A stretch of 63,026 bases of DNA. It comes from an uncultured Desulfovibrio sp. (GTDB lineage Bacteria; Desulfobacterota; Desulfovibrionia; Desulfovibrionales; Desulfovibrionaceae). Positions 25,993 through 33,597 of this stretch are shown here, one piece after another (the first letter of the stretch is position 1; every line of letters starts with the position of its first letter). The notes below the pieces were generated by a model. That model had not been told where the DNA came from and did no database searches. It saw nothing but the letters and a program-made list of their open reading frames with translations. Position numbers and translations under genes: made by a program. The DNA lies in contig NZ_CALUWS010000011.1 of assembly GCF_944324525.1 (NCBI RefSeq), positions 1-63,026 on the forward strand, written 5' to 3'.

Positions 25993-27377
25993 GCGATCTT
26001 CTCCAGTGACGGGGCAGGAGGGGTGAGGCTGGCGCGCTGTCCGAACGGCGGTTGTCGGTCGTTGTCGCCCCAGACCAGCCAGAGGGTCGGGCAGGGCGGC
26101 TCCGGGGGAAAGAGGTCGCACTCCATATCCGTGAACCAAAGCAGGCAGGCCGGGCGCACTCCCTGCTCTTCCAGCCAGCGGCCCACCGGGCGGTAGTCTG
26201 TCCCTCCGCCGCCCCGGAGCTGTATCCGGCGCAGGACGTCCCGCCCCTGTCCGCGAACGACGGACTGGATGCGGCAGTCGTGACAGAGGACGACGGCTTC
26301 CGCATCATAGGGCAGGAGAGCCTGTTCCAGTTCGCGCATGAAGGCCGAAAGGGTCTCAGCGTCCACGGAGCCGGAGCAGTCCAGCGCCACGACCAGACAG
26401 GGAATACGTACATCCCGGCGGCCCGGCAGGTAGCAGCCCGTGTGCAGGAAGCGGCGGTTGGGCATGCACCAGCTGAAGTCGTTTTCCGCGCACTGGGCCA
26501 CGAAACGCCGCAAGAGTGCTGCCCAGTCCGTTTGTCCTGCGCCTTCCCGATGCCAGAGCCGCGCGAAACCCGCTGGGATGCGTCCGGCATGGCGGGCACG
26601 CCGCAGGGCTTCCCGCACGTCTCGTTCCACCTGACGCCGCAGATCCGCCTCCGCATCTGCTTCCGGGGAATCGCGCAGGGCGGGCGCATCGCGGACTTCA
26701 CCGCTGAAGACCGGTACCGGTTCCCGTTCGCACCGCCTGCGCTTCCTGGCGGGACGGCCCTTGCCGCTTATCGGGCCATCTTCCATCCGCTGTTTTTGCG
26801 GAGACTGCCCTTCACGAGGGCGAGCGCTACCGGATTCGGCCGTGCGTTCCCGCTGTTCTTGCCGCGAGGCATCGGCGCTCCCCGCTCGATCCTGCCCCGC
26901 AAGACCGGTTCCGGGGGTGCCCCGCTCCTGCCGCAGGACGGCATAAACGGCATCGGCGGACTGCCCGGCGAGGGCCGGACGCTGCACGAAGCCCTCCGGC
27001 AGGCGAAAGCCTGCCTCCAGCAGAAGCGCATTGACCACCACGTCGCAAGCTTCATTCCAGAGCGCGACATCCCGTCCGCCGCGTCGGACATGGTGCCCGC
27101 AGGCCAGGTGCAGCACTTCGTGGGCCAGCGCGCCGAGCAGTTTGTCCGGGGGCAGGGTGGCGGCAAAGGCCGGGTGGAAGCCGATGGTCTTTCCGTCTGT
27201 CCAGAGCTGGGCGCAGGATTCGTCAGCCTGGAGGCGCAGGCGCATGGCCAGCCAGCCGAAAAACGGCTCGCGCAGGAGCAGTGCGCTGCGGGCGCGGCTC
27301 ATGGCCGTTTCGGCTTCCCGGCGTAGGGCCTCCCGCTGCGGAACTGTCCCGGCATCAGGGGTGGCGGGAGGATTCAC
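25989..27377 (-). CDS. DUF2201 putative metallopeptidase with VWA-like domain
   Basis: The 462-residue product starts with a metallopeptidase-like domain containing HEVLHLACGHH (about 86-96), followed by NEACDVVVNALL. A low-complexity linker rich in R, E and P spans about 165-245. The C-terminal VWA-like part has DCSGSVD (metal-ion-dependent adhesion motif), RGGGGTDYRPV and WFTDMECD. Such proteins pair with MoxR ATPases, probably as a chaperone or metal-centre assembly machine. It overlaps both neighbours by ATGA. Confidence 0.88.
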   Translation of the reverse strand: MNPPATPDAGTVPQREALRREAETAMSRARSALLLREPFFGWLAMRLRLQADESCAQLWTDGKTIGFHPAFAATLPPDKLLGALAHEVLHLACGHHVRRGGRDVALWNEACDVVVNALLLEAGFRLPEGFVQRPALAGQSADAVYAVLRQERGTPGTGLAGQDRAGSADASRQEQRERTAESGSARPREGQSPQKQRMEDGPISGKGRPARKRRRCEREPVPVFSGEVRDAPALRDSPEADAEADLRRQVERDVREALRRARHAGRIPAGFARLWHREGAGQTDWAALLRRFVAQCAENDFSWCMPNRRFLHTGCYLPGRRDVRIPCLVVALDCSGSVDAETLSAFMRELEQALLPYDAEAVVLCHDCRIQSVVRGQGRDVLRRIQLRGGGGTDYRPVGRWLEEQGVRPACLLWFTDMECDLFPPEPPCPTLWLVWGDNDRQPPFGQRASLTPPAPSLEKIA

Positions 27378-28366
27378 AGCAGCGCCTCGGCATGATGCTG
27401 CGCCCAGCGGGCAAAGGGCGCGCCCTCAACTATGCGCGGATCGCGCCGGGCGGCATCCCGCATGAGCAGGATGCCGTATTCGGCGGGCAGGCGTTCGGCA
27501 TAGCCTGCCACGGCTTCCATGTCTTCCGGCCGGACGTATTCCGCCAGCATATCGCACACGGCGCAAAGATCCGCGGGATCGTCCGGTACGGGGGCACTGT
27601 GCGGGGCGGCAAGGATGCCTTCCGGGCTGGGCAGCTGGTGGCGGCGTTCCAGATAGCCCAGCAGCTCGGCACTGACGCCTTCCCCCAGCGTGCCGCGCAG
27701 CAGATCGGCGGCAAGTTCCTGTTCCGGTGCGGCTTCGAGGATGCGTGAGGCAAAGGCCCAGGAGCGGGGTGAGGCAAAGGCCGCCTCGTCGCTCTGCGGG
27801 GCGGCGGTGTGCAGCAGCCGGGGCCTGAAGCGCAAAAAGGCGCGTATCTCCGGGCGGATGCCGTTGTTTTCCGCCCAGGCGAGCCAGTCGCCGGTATGCG
27901 CCTCCACCTCAAGATGCACCATACGATTGGCCAGTGCCGTCGGCAGACGGTAGACGACGGCACGATCGCTTTCCCGGTTGCCCGCGGCGACAACGCGCCA
28001 GCCGTCCGGCAGGCGGTATTCGCCGATGCGGCGGTCAAGAATGAGCTGGTAGCAGGCCGTCTGCACCAGGGGAGGCGCGGCATTGAGTTCGTCCAGAAAA
28101 AGGACGCCCTCGGCTTCGTCCTGCGGGCCGGGCAGAAAGGCGGGGGCACACCAGCAGGTTCTGCCGTCGCCGTCGATGCGGGGCAGGCCCCGCAGATCCA
28201 CCGGATCGAGCAGCACGGCGCGGATATCCCGCAGCGCCATGCCCTTGCGTTCGGCGGCCTGCGCCACGAGCTGACTTTTGCCCACGCCGGGCGGCCCCCA
28301 GAGGAAGACGGGTTGGCGGATGGCAAGCAGGGTATCCAATGCTGCAAGCACTCGGCTTGGTGTCAT
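27374..28366 (-). CDS. MoxR-family AAA+ ATPase
   Basis: The 330-residue product has Walker A GPPGVGKSQ near 27-35, Walker B VLFLDELN near 87-94, and sensor 1 in VVAAGNRESD. MoxR ATPases act with VWA partners to remodel or insert cofactors into target complexes. I set the start at 28366 because AAGGAGA lies 6 nt upstream; the Fur-like palindrome 20 nt upstream then lies in the promoter. It overlaps the DUF2201 gene by 4 nt. Confidence 0.9.
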   Translation of the reverse strand: MTPSRVLAALDTLLAIRQPVFLWGPPGVGKSQLVAQAAERKGMALRDIRAVLLDPVDLRGLPRIDGDGRTCWCAPAFLPGPQDEAEGVLFLDELNAAPPLVQTACYQLILDRRIGEYRLPDGWRVVAAGNRESDRAVVYRLPTALANRMVHLEVEAHTGDWLAWAENNGIRPEIRAFLRFRPRLLHTAAPQSDEAAFASPRSWAFASRILEAAPEQELAADLLRGTLGEGVSAELLGYLERRHQLPSPEGILAAPHSAPVPDDPADLCAVCDMLAEYVRPEDMEAVAGYAERLPAEYGILLMRDAARRDPRIVEGAPFARWAQHHAEALL

Positions 28367-28385
28367 GCGATCTCCTTTTATGGAA

Positions 28386-28402
28386 ATGAAAATCTTTTTC
28401 AT
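28386..28402. promoter_or_regulatory. Fur-like box upstream of the MoxR operon
   Basis: ATGAAAATCTTTTTCAT is a 17-bp near-palindrome. It fits the Desulfovibrio Fur motif as I recall it (WTGAAAATNATTTTCAW) with one mismatch. It sits 20 bp before the MoxR start, so iron-dependent repression is plausible. Confidence 0.5.
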
Positions 28403-28637
28403 TTATCTCTCATAAAAAGAGTTCCGTCAAGTCCCGGCGCTTCCTTCCGGGAGAGCGGCATCCCCTGTTTTCCGGGAAGGAAGACGGCGCCGGTACGCAG
28501 GCAGGGGAAAGCCGCTCCCCACCAGGGATGCCCCGCCGGGTCAGGGGGCAGTTGGTTCGACCCGCATTTCGTGAGTGGACAGGCGCGAGCGGCCCTGCGG
28601 CCGAAGCGGCGCAAGGCAAGCCGGCAGGCTCTGAACT

Positions 28638-29633
28638 TCAAATGCGCGCAAGCAGGGCGCGCTTGCGCTCCTCGAAGTCTTCCTGACTGATGAGCTCCTG
28701 CTCCCGCAGCTGATGGAGCAGGCGCAGGCGTTCGGTCAGATCGTCCGCCGCCGCGGGGGAGGCGGCGGGCGCAAGGAGCCGTGCGGCCAGGTCCAGCCCG
28801 GTTCCGAGTTGCAGCCCTGCGCCGGCCAGCCCGTTTTCCGAGCGGGCGGCATCCCGCATGGCTTCGAGCTGCTGCAGGCGCTCATAGCTCAGGTGGACTT
28901 CCTCGGCGGCCTGCTGCCGGGCGCGCATGGCAAAGACCGTCTCCAGCCGTTCCCGGCTCTCCCGGTCAAGGATGCTGCCGTTGACGGCGAATTCCGGCAC
29001 GGCAAGGCCGTACTCCCCGGCAAGCCTGGCAAGGCGTTCGTGGATGCGCGCGCCGAGCTCGTCAAGGCGACTGTCGATATCGGTGCAGGAATATGCCGCT
29101 CCCGCCAGCGTCGCGGCGATGGACTGGGGGAGCTGCGCGTCGAGCACGGTCTTGATGCGGCTGATGGTGACGCGGCGTTCTCCGGCGCACAGACGGAGGA
29201 AGGCCGTCCGGGCGTCCGCCAGCCGCAGGCTGTAGGTTCCGTTCATACCGACTCCCAGCGGCAGCCGGTAGACGGGATCAAGGTAGCGCACAGGCTGGGC
29301 CGTGCCCCAGCGCAGGCCCGGAAAAAGCGTGGTGCGGTAAAAATAGAGCTGCACCTTGTGCGGACTTTCAAAAAGGGTCGGCAGACTGGCGAGCGTGGTC
29401 AGAAAGGGGTGATTGTCCGTTTTGAGGGACAGGGTGGTCTGCTCGGTGATGGCGTCCACGATCCTGCCCTCATAAACGAGCAGACAGCCCTGCGCCGGGC
29501 CGACGATGAGCCGGGAGGCATGTTTTATTTCATCGCCCGGCGTGGGCAGGAGCTGGAAAAGGGTGTCCGGGTCGTCGTCCTGCCACTGGAGGACGGAACG
29601 CATCTGCCGTTTGAGCATGTCCCTGAGTCCCAT
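28638..29633 (-). CDS. SPFH-domain (virion core-like) protein with SHOCT tail
   Basis: The 331-residue product has an N-terminal SPFH/band-7-like region (about 20-210; SRLIVGPAQGCLLVYEGRIVD, LYFYRTTLFPG), a helical segment (about 215-275), and a C-terminal SHOCT motif (LHQLREQELISQEDFEERKRALLA). Proteins of this YdjI-like class sit at membranes or in scaffold assemblies; the exact role is unknown. It is followed upstream on the same strand by a zinc-ribbon membrane protein gene ending 91 bp before its start, so they may be co-transcribed. Confidence 0.8.
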   Translation of the reverse strand: MGLRDMLKRQMRSVLQWQDDDPDTLFQLLPTPGDEIKHASRLIVGPAQGCLLVYEGRIVDAITEQTTLSLKTDNHPFLTTLASLPTLFESPHKVQLYFYRTTLFPGLRWGTAQPVRYLDPVYRLPLGVGMNGTYSLRLADARTAFLRLCAGERRVTISRIKTVLDAQLPQSIAATLAGAAYSCTDIDSRLDELGARIHERLARLAGEYGLAVPEFAVNGSILDRESRERLETVFAMRARQQAAEEVHLSYERLQQLEAMRDAARSENGLAGAGLQLGTGLDLAARLLAPAASPAAADDLTERLRLLHQLREQELISQEDFEERKRALLARI

Positions 29634-29724
29634 AGATGTCTCTGCTGTGTTGGTTGGCGTATGCTGCGTCGGTGTTGCCGGGCGGCGGGCGCATGTGTCG
29701 CTGTCCGCATCCACCGGGAGCGGA

Positions 29725-30975
29725 TCAGAAAAGACGCTGCGGTTCGGCAAGGGGCCGCCGTCCCTCGCTTATCCGGAAAAGCTTCGCGCCCTGCAGGAGA
29801 TAGAACCCGTCCGCCGTCTTGACGAGCTCGCCGTCAAAGTTGCCCTGCAGGGTCCAGCGTATTGCGCCGTCCTCAGGATCAAGGCTTTGGAGCAGGGAGG
29901 GCGCATCGGGATGCGGCGTGGGATGAAAGCGGATGAGCAGGTCCTCCTTGTCCGCCCAGGCCACGGAAGCCCGATAGTACACGCGGTCCGGCGTGAAGAA
30001 GTCCGTCGCTTCCAGATGGGCCTGCCGGAAGATGTGGGCATGACGCTTGACGTGCCGCGCCTGTCCCTCGCCGTCCCACTCCAGATAGCCGCCGAAGAGC
30101 CGGGGGCCGGTCTTGTTGTCCAGAAAGGCATAACGGATGAGCTGCTGCGGGCCGGAAGTCCCGGCCCCTTTGCGGGCAAAGGTGAAGCCGTGCCGCCGCT
30201 CGGCCTGAGGATGCCGGTAATCGGCCACCATCCGCCTCAGTTCGTCGTAAGTGGGGGCCAGATCGACGGCGGGATAGAAGTAGCGCCGCGTGCCGTCGGC
30301 GGTCATGACGCGCAGGGCGTCGCCTTCATTGGCATAGCCGGTCTCGATCTGCACGACGCCTCCCGCCAGCCGGGGCTGACGCTCCAGCAGAGGGCGGGCG
30401 TCCACCCACTGCCGCGCGGCAAAGTCAAAGGAGAAAAGGCGGCTTTTGTCCAGCACAAGGAAGAGGCTGCCGTCGGACATGGCCTGAAAGCGGATCTCCC
30501 GGGCATTTTTCCCCACAGCGTCCTGAAGGCGCTGCGTTTCCTCCGACCAGGCTTGCGTACGGGGATCATAGCAGTCGGCCACATAGCCCGCCGGGCCTTT
30601 TTGGCCGAGGTCGCCCCGCACGCGCAGCACAAGCGGCGCGCCGTCGCGGGTCGGATCGGCCGCCAGCGCGAGCTGCTGGAGCTCATAGGTGACGGCGGGC
30701 GTCGCCGCCCTCTGCCGGGCAGGCTGGGACGCCGGCTGCGGGGCGGGCGCGGGAGCCAGCGCATAGAGCAGGCCGGCAAGGAGCAGGAGCAGGAAGCAGA
30801 GGGCCGCCAGACGACGCGGCCCCGCTCCGCCGGAAGGCCGTGCCGGGGACGGGTTGGGCGTCTCGTCCAGCAAAAATTCCGACCGGCAGGCGAGGCAGCG
30901 GCAGCGCCCCTTGTCCGGGAAGGAAAATTCCTTGCCGCCGCAGTGCGGGCAGGAAAGCGGGCGTACCGTCGTCAA
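29725..30975 (-). CDS. Zinc-ribbon, single-pass membrane protein of unknown function
   Basis: The 416-residue product begins with a zinc ribbon (CPHCGGKEF and CRCLACRSEF, residues 9-34), then a proline-rich stretch and one membrane helix (about 58-76), then a large extracytoplasmic domain with beta-propeller-like repeats (FSFDFAARQWVDARP, LVLDKSRL, RWTLQGNFDGEL). I chose the TTG at 30975 because AGGAGG lies 6 nt upstream; the ATG at 30993 lies in repeat A7 and has no ribosome site. Function unknown. Confidence 0.7.
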   Translation of the reverse strand: MTTVRPLSCPHCGGKEFSFPDKGRCRCLACRSEFLLDETPNPSPARPSGGAGPRRLAALCFLLLLLAGLLYALAPAPAPQPASQPARQRAATPAVTYELQQLALAADPTRDGAPLVLRVRGDLGQKGPAGYVADCYDPRTQAWSEETQRLQDAVGKNAREIRFQAMSDGSLFLVLDKSRLFSFDFAARQWVDARPLLERQPRLAGGVVQIETGYANEGDALRVMTADGTRRYFYPAVDLAPTYDELRRMVADYRHPQAERRHGFTFARKGAGTSGPQQLIRYAFLDNKTGPRLFGGYLEWDGEGQARHVKRHAHIFRQAHLEATDFFTPDRVYYRASVAWADKEDLLIRFHPTPHPDAPSLLQSLDPEDGAIRWTLQGNFDGELVKTADGFYLLQGAKLFRISEGRRPLAEPQRLF

Positions 30976-30987
30976 GCCTGTCCTCCT

Positions 30988-31056
30988 GAACATTTTCCGT
31001 TTGAAAGGCTTCGCGTTGCAAACCTACGGCCTGTGGTTTCGCGGAAAACGCGCGAA
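30988..31056. repeat. Family A element, truncated (A7)
   Basis: It contains CATTTTCCGTTTGAAA, TTGCAAACCTACGGCCTG and TTTCGCGGAAAACGCG. It lies between the divergent zinc-ribbon gene and hldE and supplies a false upstream ATG to the former. Confidence 0.65.
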
Positions 31057-31215
31057 CGCGGCATAATTATGCCGGATATGCGGGAAAAAATCGAGCAAAA
31101 GCCGGATGCCCCCGCGCGTCCCGCCGGGCAGCCGCCGTCCGTCCTCGTCGCTTGCCTCGCAGGCGGGAAACGGATAGCGTCGAGCCGCATGATCTCTACA
31201 GAAAAGGCAGGCAAG

Positions 31216-32691
31216 ATGGATTTCAGTTCAGTGCGGATTCTGGTCGTGGGCGATGTCATGCTGGATCGTTACGTCAGCGCCACGGTGGAGCGTATCTCGC
31301 CGGAGGCCCCCATCCCGGTGGCCCGCGTCGAAAGCCGCTGGGAGGTCCCCGGCGGCGCGGCCAACGTGGCGCGCAACCTGGCCCGTCTGGGCGTGCGCAC
31401 GCGGCTGGCCGGCCTTTGCGGCACGGACGCGGCCGCCGATTCCCTGCGGCGGCTGCTGGATGCCGAAGGCGTGGAGCATGCCCTCTGCGCGCTGCCGCGG
31501 CGTCCTACCACCTGCAAGACGCGCATCATGGCGCAAGGACAGCAGCTCTTGCGGCTGGATGAGGAAGTGCGCGATGCGCCGGACGCCGCCGTCGTGGAGG
31601 ACTTCCGGCAGCGTATCGAACCGCTGCTGGAGGGCTGCTCGGTGCTGGTGCTCTCCGATTACGGCAAGGGCGCGCTGCTGGACGGCGCGGGCCACCGGGG
31701 CATGGACGGCCTGTGCCGCCGTCTCGTCCGCACGGCGCGGGAGCGGGGCATGCGGGTGCTGGTGGACCCCAAGGGGCGGGACTGGAGCCGTTACGAGGGC
31801 GCGCACTGCCTGACGCCCAATGCGGCCGAGCTGGCGGACGTGGCCGGGGCGCTGCCCGCCGGGCGCGAGGAACTCGCCGAGACGGCGCTTGCCCAGTGCC
31901 GCCGCTGGGGGCTGGAGCATCTGTTGCTGACGCGCGGGGCCAAGGGCATGGCGCTCTTTGGCGAGGGGCAGGAGCCCTGCTTCATCCGGGCGCATACGCG
32001 CGAGGTGGCGGACGTTTCCGGCGCGGGGGACACGGCGCTGGCCGTGCTGGCCGCCGGGGTGGCCTCGGGCATGGGCTGGGAGGAGGCCGCGCGCCTGGCC
32101 AATACCGCCGCCGGGGTGGCCGTGGGCAAACTGGGCACGGCTCCCATAAGCCTTGAGGAGCTGCGCATGGCCCTGCGCCAGTATGACGCCAACCCGCGCC
32201 TCTACAGCCTGTCCACCCTGCGGGAGAAGGTGGAGGACTGGCGGCGCAAGGGGGAGCGCATCGTCTTCACCAACGGCTGTTTCGACCTCATCCATCCCGG
32301 GCATATCTCCCTTATCCAGCAGTGCGCCGATCTGGGCAACCGGCTGGTGGTGGCCCTCAACAGCGACGCCTCGGTACGGCGGCTCAAGGGGCCGTCGCGG
32401 CCCGTGCAGGACGAGCAGAGCCGGGCGCTGGTCATGGCCCAGCTCAAGGGCGTGGATGCTGTCATCCTTTTTGACGAGGACACGCCGCTGGAGCTCATCC
32501 GCGCTCTGCGGCCCGATGTGCTGGTCAAGGGCAGCGACTACAACTTGCAGACCGTGGTGGGCGCGGACGAGGTGCTGGCCTACGGCGGCACGGTGCATCT
32601 GGCCAGCCTCGTGGACGGATGCAGCACCTCCGGCCTGGTGCGGCGCATGGGTGGGCCGGAAAAGACGCAGGGGCCGCATGATCCTGCGTAA
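31216..32691 (+). CDS. hldE: Bifunctional heptose 7-phosphate kinase / heptose 1-phosphate adenylyltransferase
   Basis: HldE makes ADP-heptose for the LPS inner core. The 491-residue product has an N-terminal PfkB-type kinase (GGAANVARNLARLG near 36-49; DVSGAGDTALAVLA near 266-279 with the catalytic Asp) and a C-terminal adenylyltransferase with TNGCFDLIHPGHI near 352-364. Both halves are complete. The start at 31216 is inferred from homologous length; an in-frame ATG at 31189 is possible. It stands upstream of a small lipoprotein gene. Confidence 0.96.
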   Translation: MDFSSVRILVVGDVMLDRYVSATVERISPEAPIPVARVESRWEVPGGAANVARNLARLGVRTRLAGLCGTDAAADSLRRLLDAEGVEHALCALPRRPTTCKTRIMAQGQQLLRLDEEVRDAPDAAVVEDFRQRIEPLLEGCSVLVLSDYGKGALLDGAGHRGMDGLCRRLVRTARERGMRVLVDPKGRDWSRYEGAHCLTPNAAELADVAGALPAGREELAETALAQCRRWGLEHLLLTRGAKGMALFGEGQEPCFIRAHTREVADVSGAGDTALAVLAAGVASGMGWEEAARLANTAAGVAVGKLGTAPISLEELRMALRQYDANPRLYSLSTLREKVEDWRRKGERIVFTNGCFDLIHPGHISLIQQCADLGNRLVVALNSDASVRRLKGPSRPVQDEQSRALVMAQLKGVDAVILFDEDTPLELIRALRPDVLVKGSDYNLQTVVGADEVLAYGGTVHLASLVDGCSTSGLVRRMGGPEKTQGPHDPA

Positions 32692-32719
32692 CCGGGCCGA
32701 TTGACAGGAGGGGAAGAAA

Positions 32720-33181
32720 ATGTCGAAAAATATCCTTTTGCTCTGTCTGCTCTGTCTGCTGCTTCTGCCGCTCAGCTCCTGCTCTTTGCCGCTGGGCAAG
32801 GAACGCGGCCTGTTCGGCCGCTTTCCGGAAAACTACGAGGATCCCGAGGACGGCTTCACCCTCTGGATGCCCGCAAATATGCGCTCCCAGTTCGGCATAA
32901 ACCACGCGAACGTGCAAAAGCGGATAGATGCCTGCGTCAGCGGCAGATACCGGGGGGCGCCCTACACTTGGCCGAACGACGACTACAAGCAGCTGGACGA
33001 AAACACGCGCCTCTACGCCTACTACGAATATTATGACGAGAAGGTGTCCGCCAATGTCGATAAGCTGCCCTTTGACCGTACGCTGTCGGACAGCAGGGTG
33101 CGCTACATCACGGTGTTCAACACAACCGTCGACAAGGAGGGCCTCATCATGGGCTGCAAGTACTGGCGATTCCGGCGTTGA
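32720..33181 (+). CDS. Small predicted lipoprotein
   Basis: The 153-residue product starts with a leucine-rich signal and the lipobox LSSC (Cys at about 21). The mature domain is tyrosine-rich (RLYAYYEYYDEK) and ends in MGCKYWRFRR, which resembles small SmpA/OmlA-like lipoproteins only loosely. A GGAGGGGAAG ribosome site precedes the ATG. It follows hldE by 28 bp and may be co-transcribed. Confidence 0.75.
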   Translation: MSKNILLLCLLCLLLLPLSSCSLPLGKERGLFGRFPENYEDPEDGFTLWMPANMRSQFGINHANVQKRIDACVSGRYRGAPYTWPNDDYKQLDENTRLYAYYEYYDEKVSANVDKLPFDRTLSDSRVRYITVFNTTVDKEGLIMGCKYWRFRR

Positions 33182-33597
33182 TGCCGCTTCCCGGCCCCGG
33201 CAGCCGGAGGGGGCAACTCCCCCCGACCACGCCCGGCACCCCGCCGGGCTCTGCCGCACACGATCTTTCCCGGCCCTGCCGGCCCTTCTGAAGCAGGCGG
33301 CAAGAACGCACGCTTTTTGAAAAAAATGTGACGACTTCCCGGCAGAGGGAAAATGGTCATCCGGCAAGTCCAGATGGGCTGTAGGCGCGAAAAGGGGCCT
33401 TTCTCGTTCGCCATGAGCGCAAAAAGGGCGGCGGCGAAGGTCAAAATGGCAGACCCGACGCGCATGAGGAGGACCCATATTGTGCGGCCGCCGTCTTGCG
33501 CCAGCGGTGGCAGGGTGATAGGATTGGTTCGCAGTATGGCGAATTCCCAGCCCCGGATCTGCCGGGGCGGTCGCCATGCGCCTACGAGGAGTCATCC
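33182..33597. other. Region upstream of fdhA without a confident gene
   Basis: This 416-bp stretch probably holds the fdhA promoter. A 39-codon GTG-started frame (33483-33601) has GAGGAGG upstream and its TGA overlaps the fdhA ATG, which could be a coupling leader or chance. No clear sigma-70 or sigma-54 promoter is visible. Confidence 0.3.

Noticed and set aside
29506-31215. Extension of hldE upstream to give a 1061-residue protein
   Set aside because: The extension is antisense to the zinc-ribbon and SPFH genes and has no domain; hldE starts at 31216 by homology.
33480-33560. Sigma-54 promoter for fdhA at a GTGGCAGGG block
   Set aside because: The required downstream TTGC element is absent at the correct spacing.
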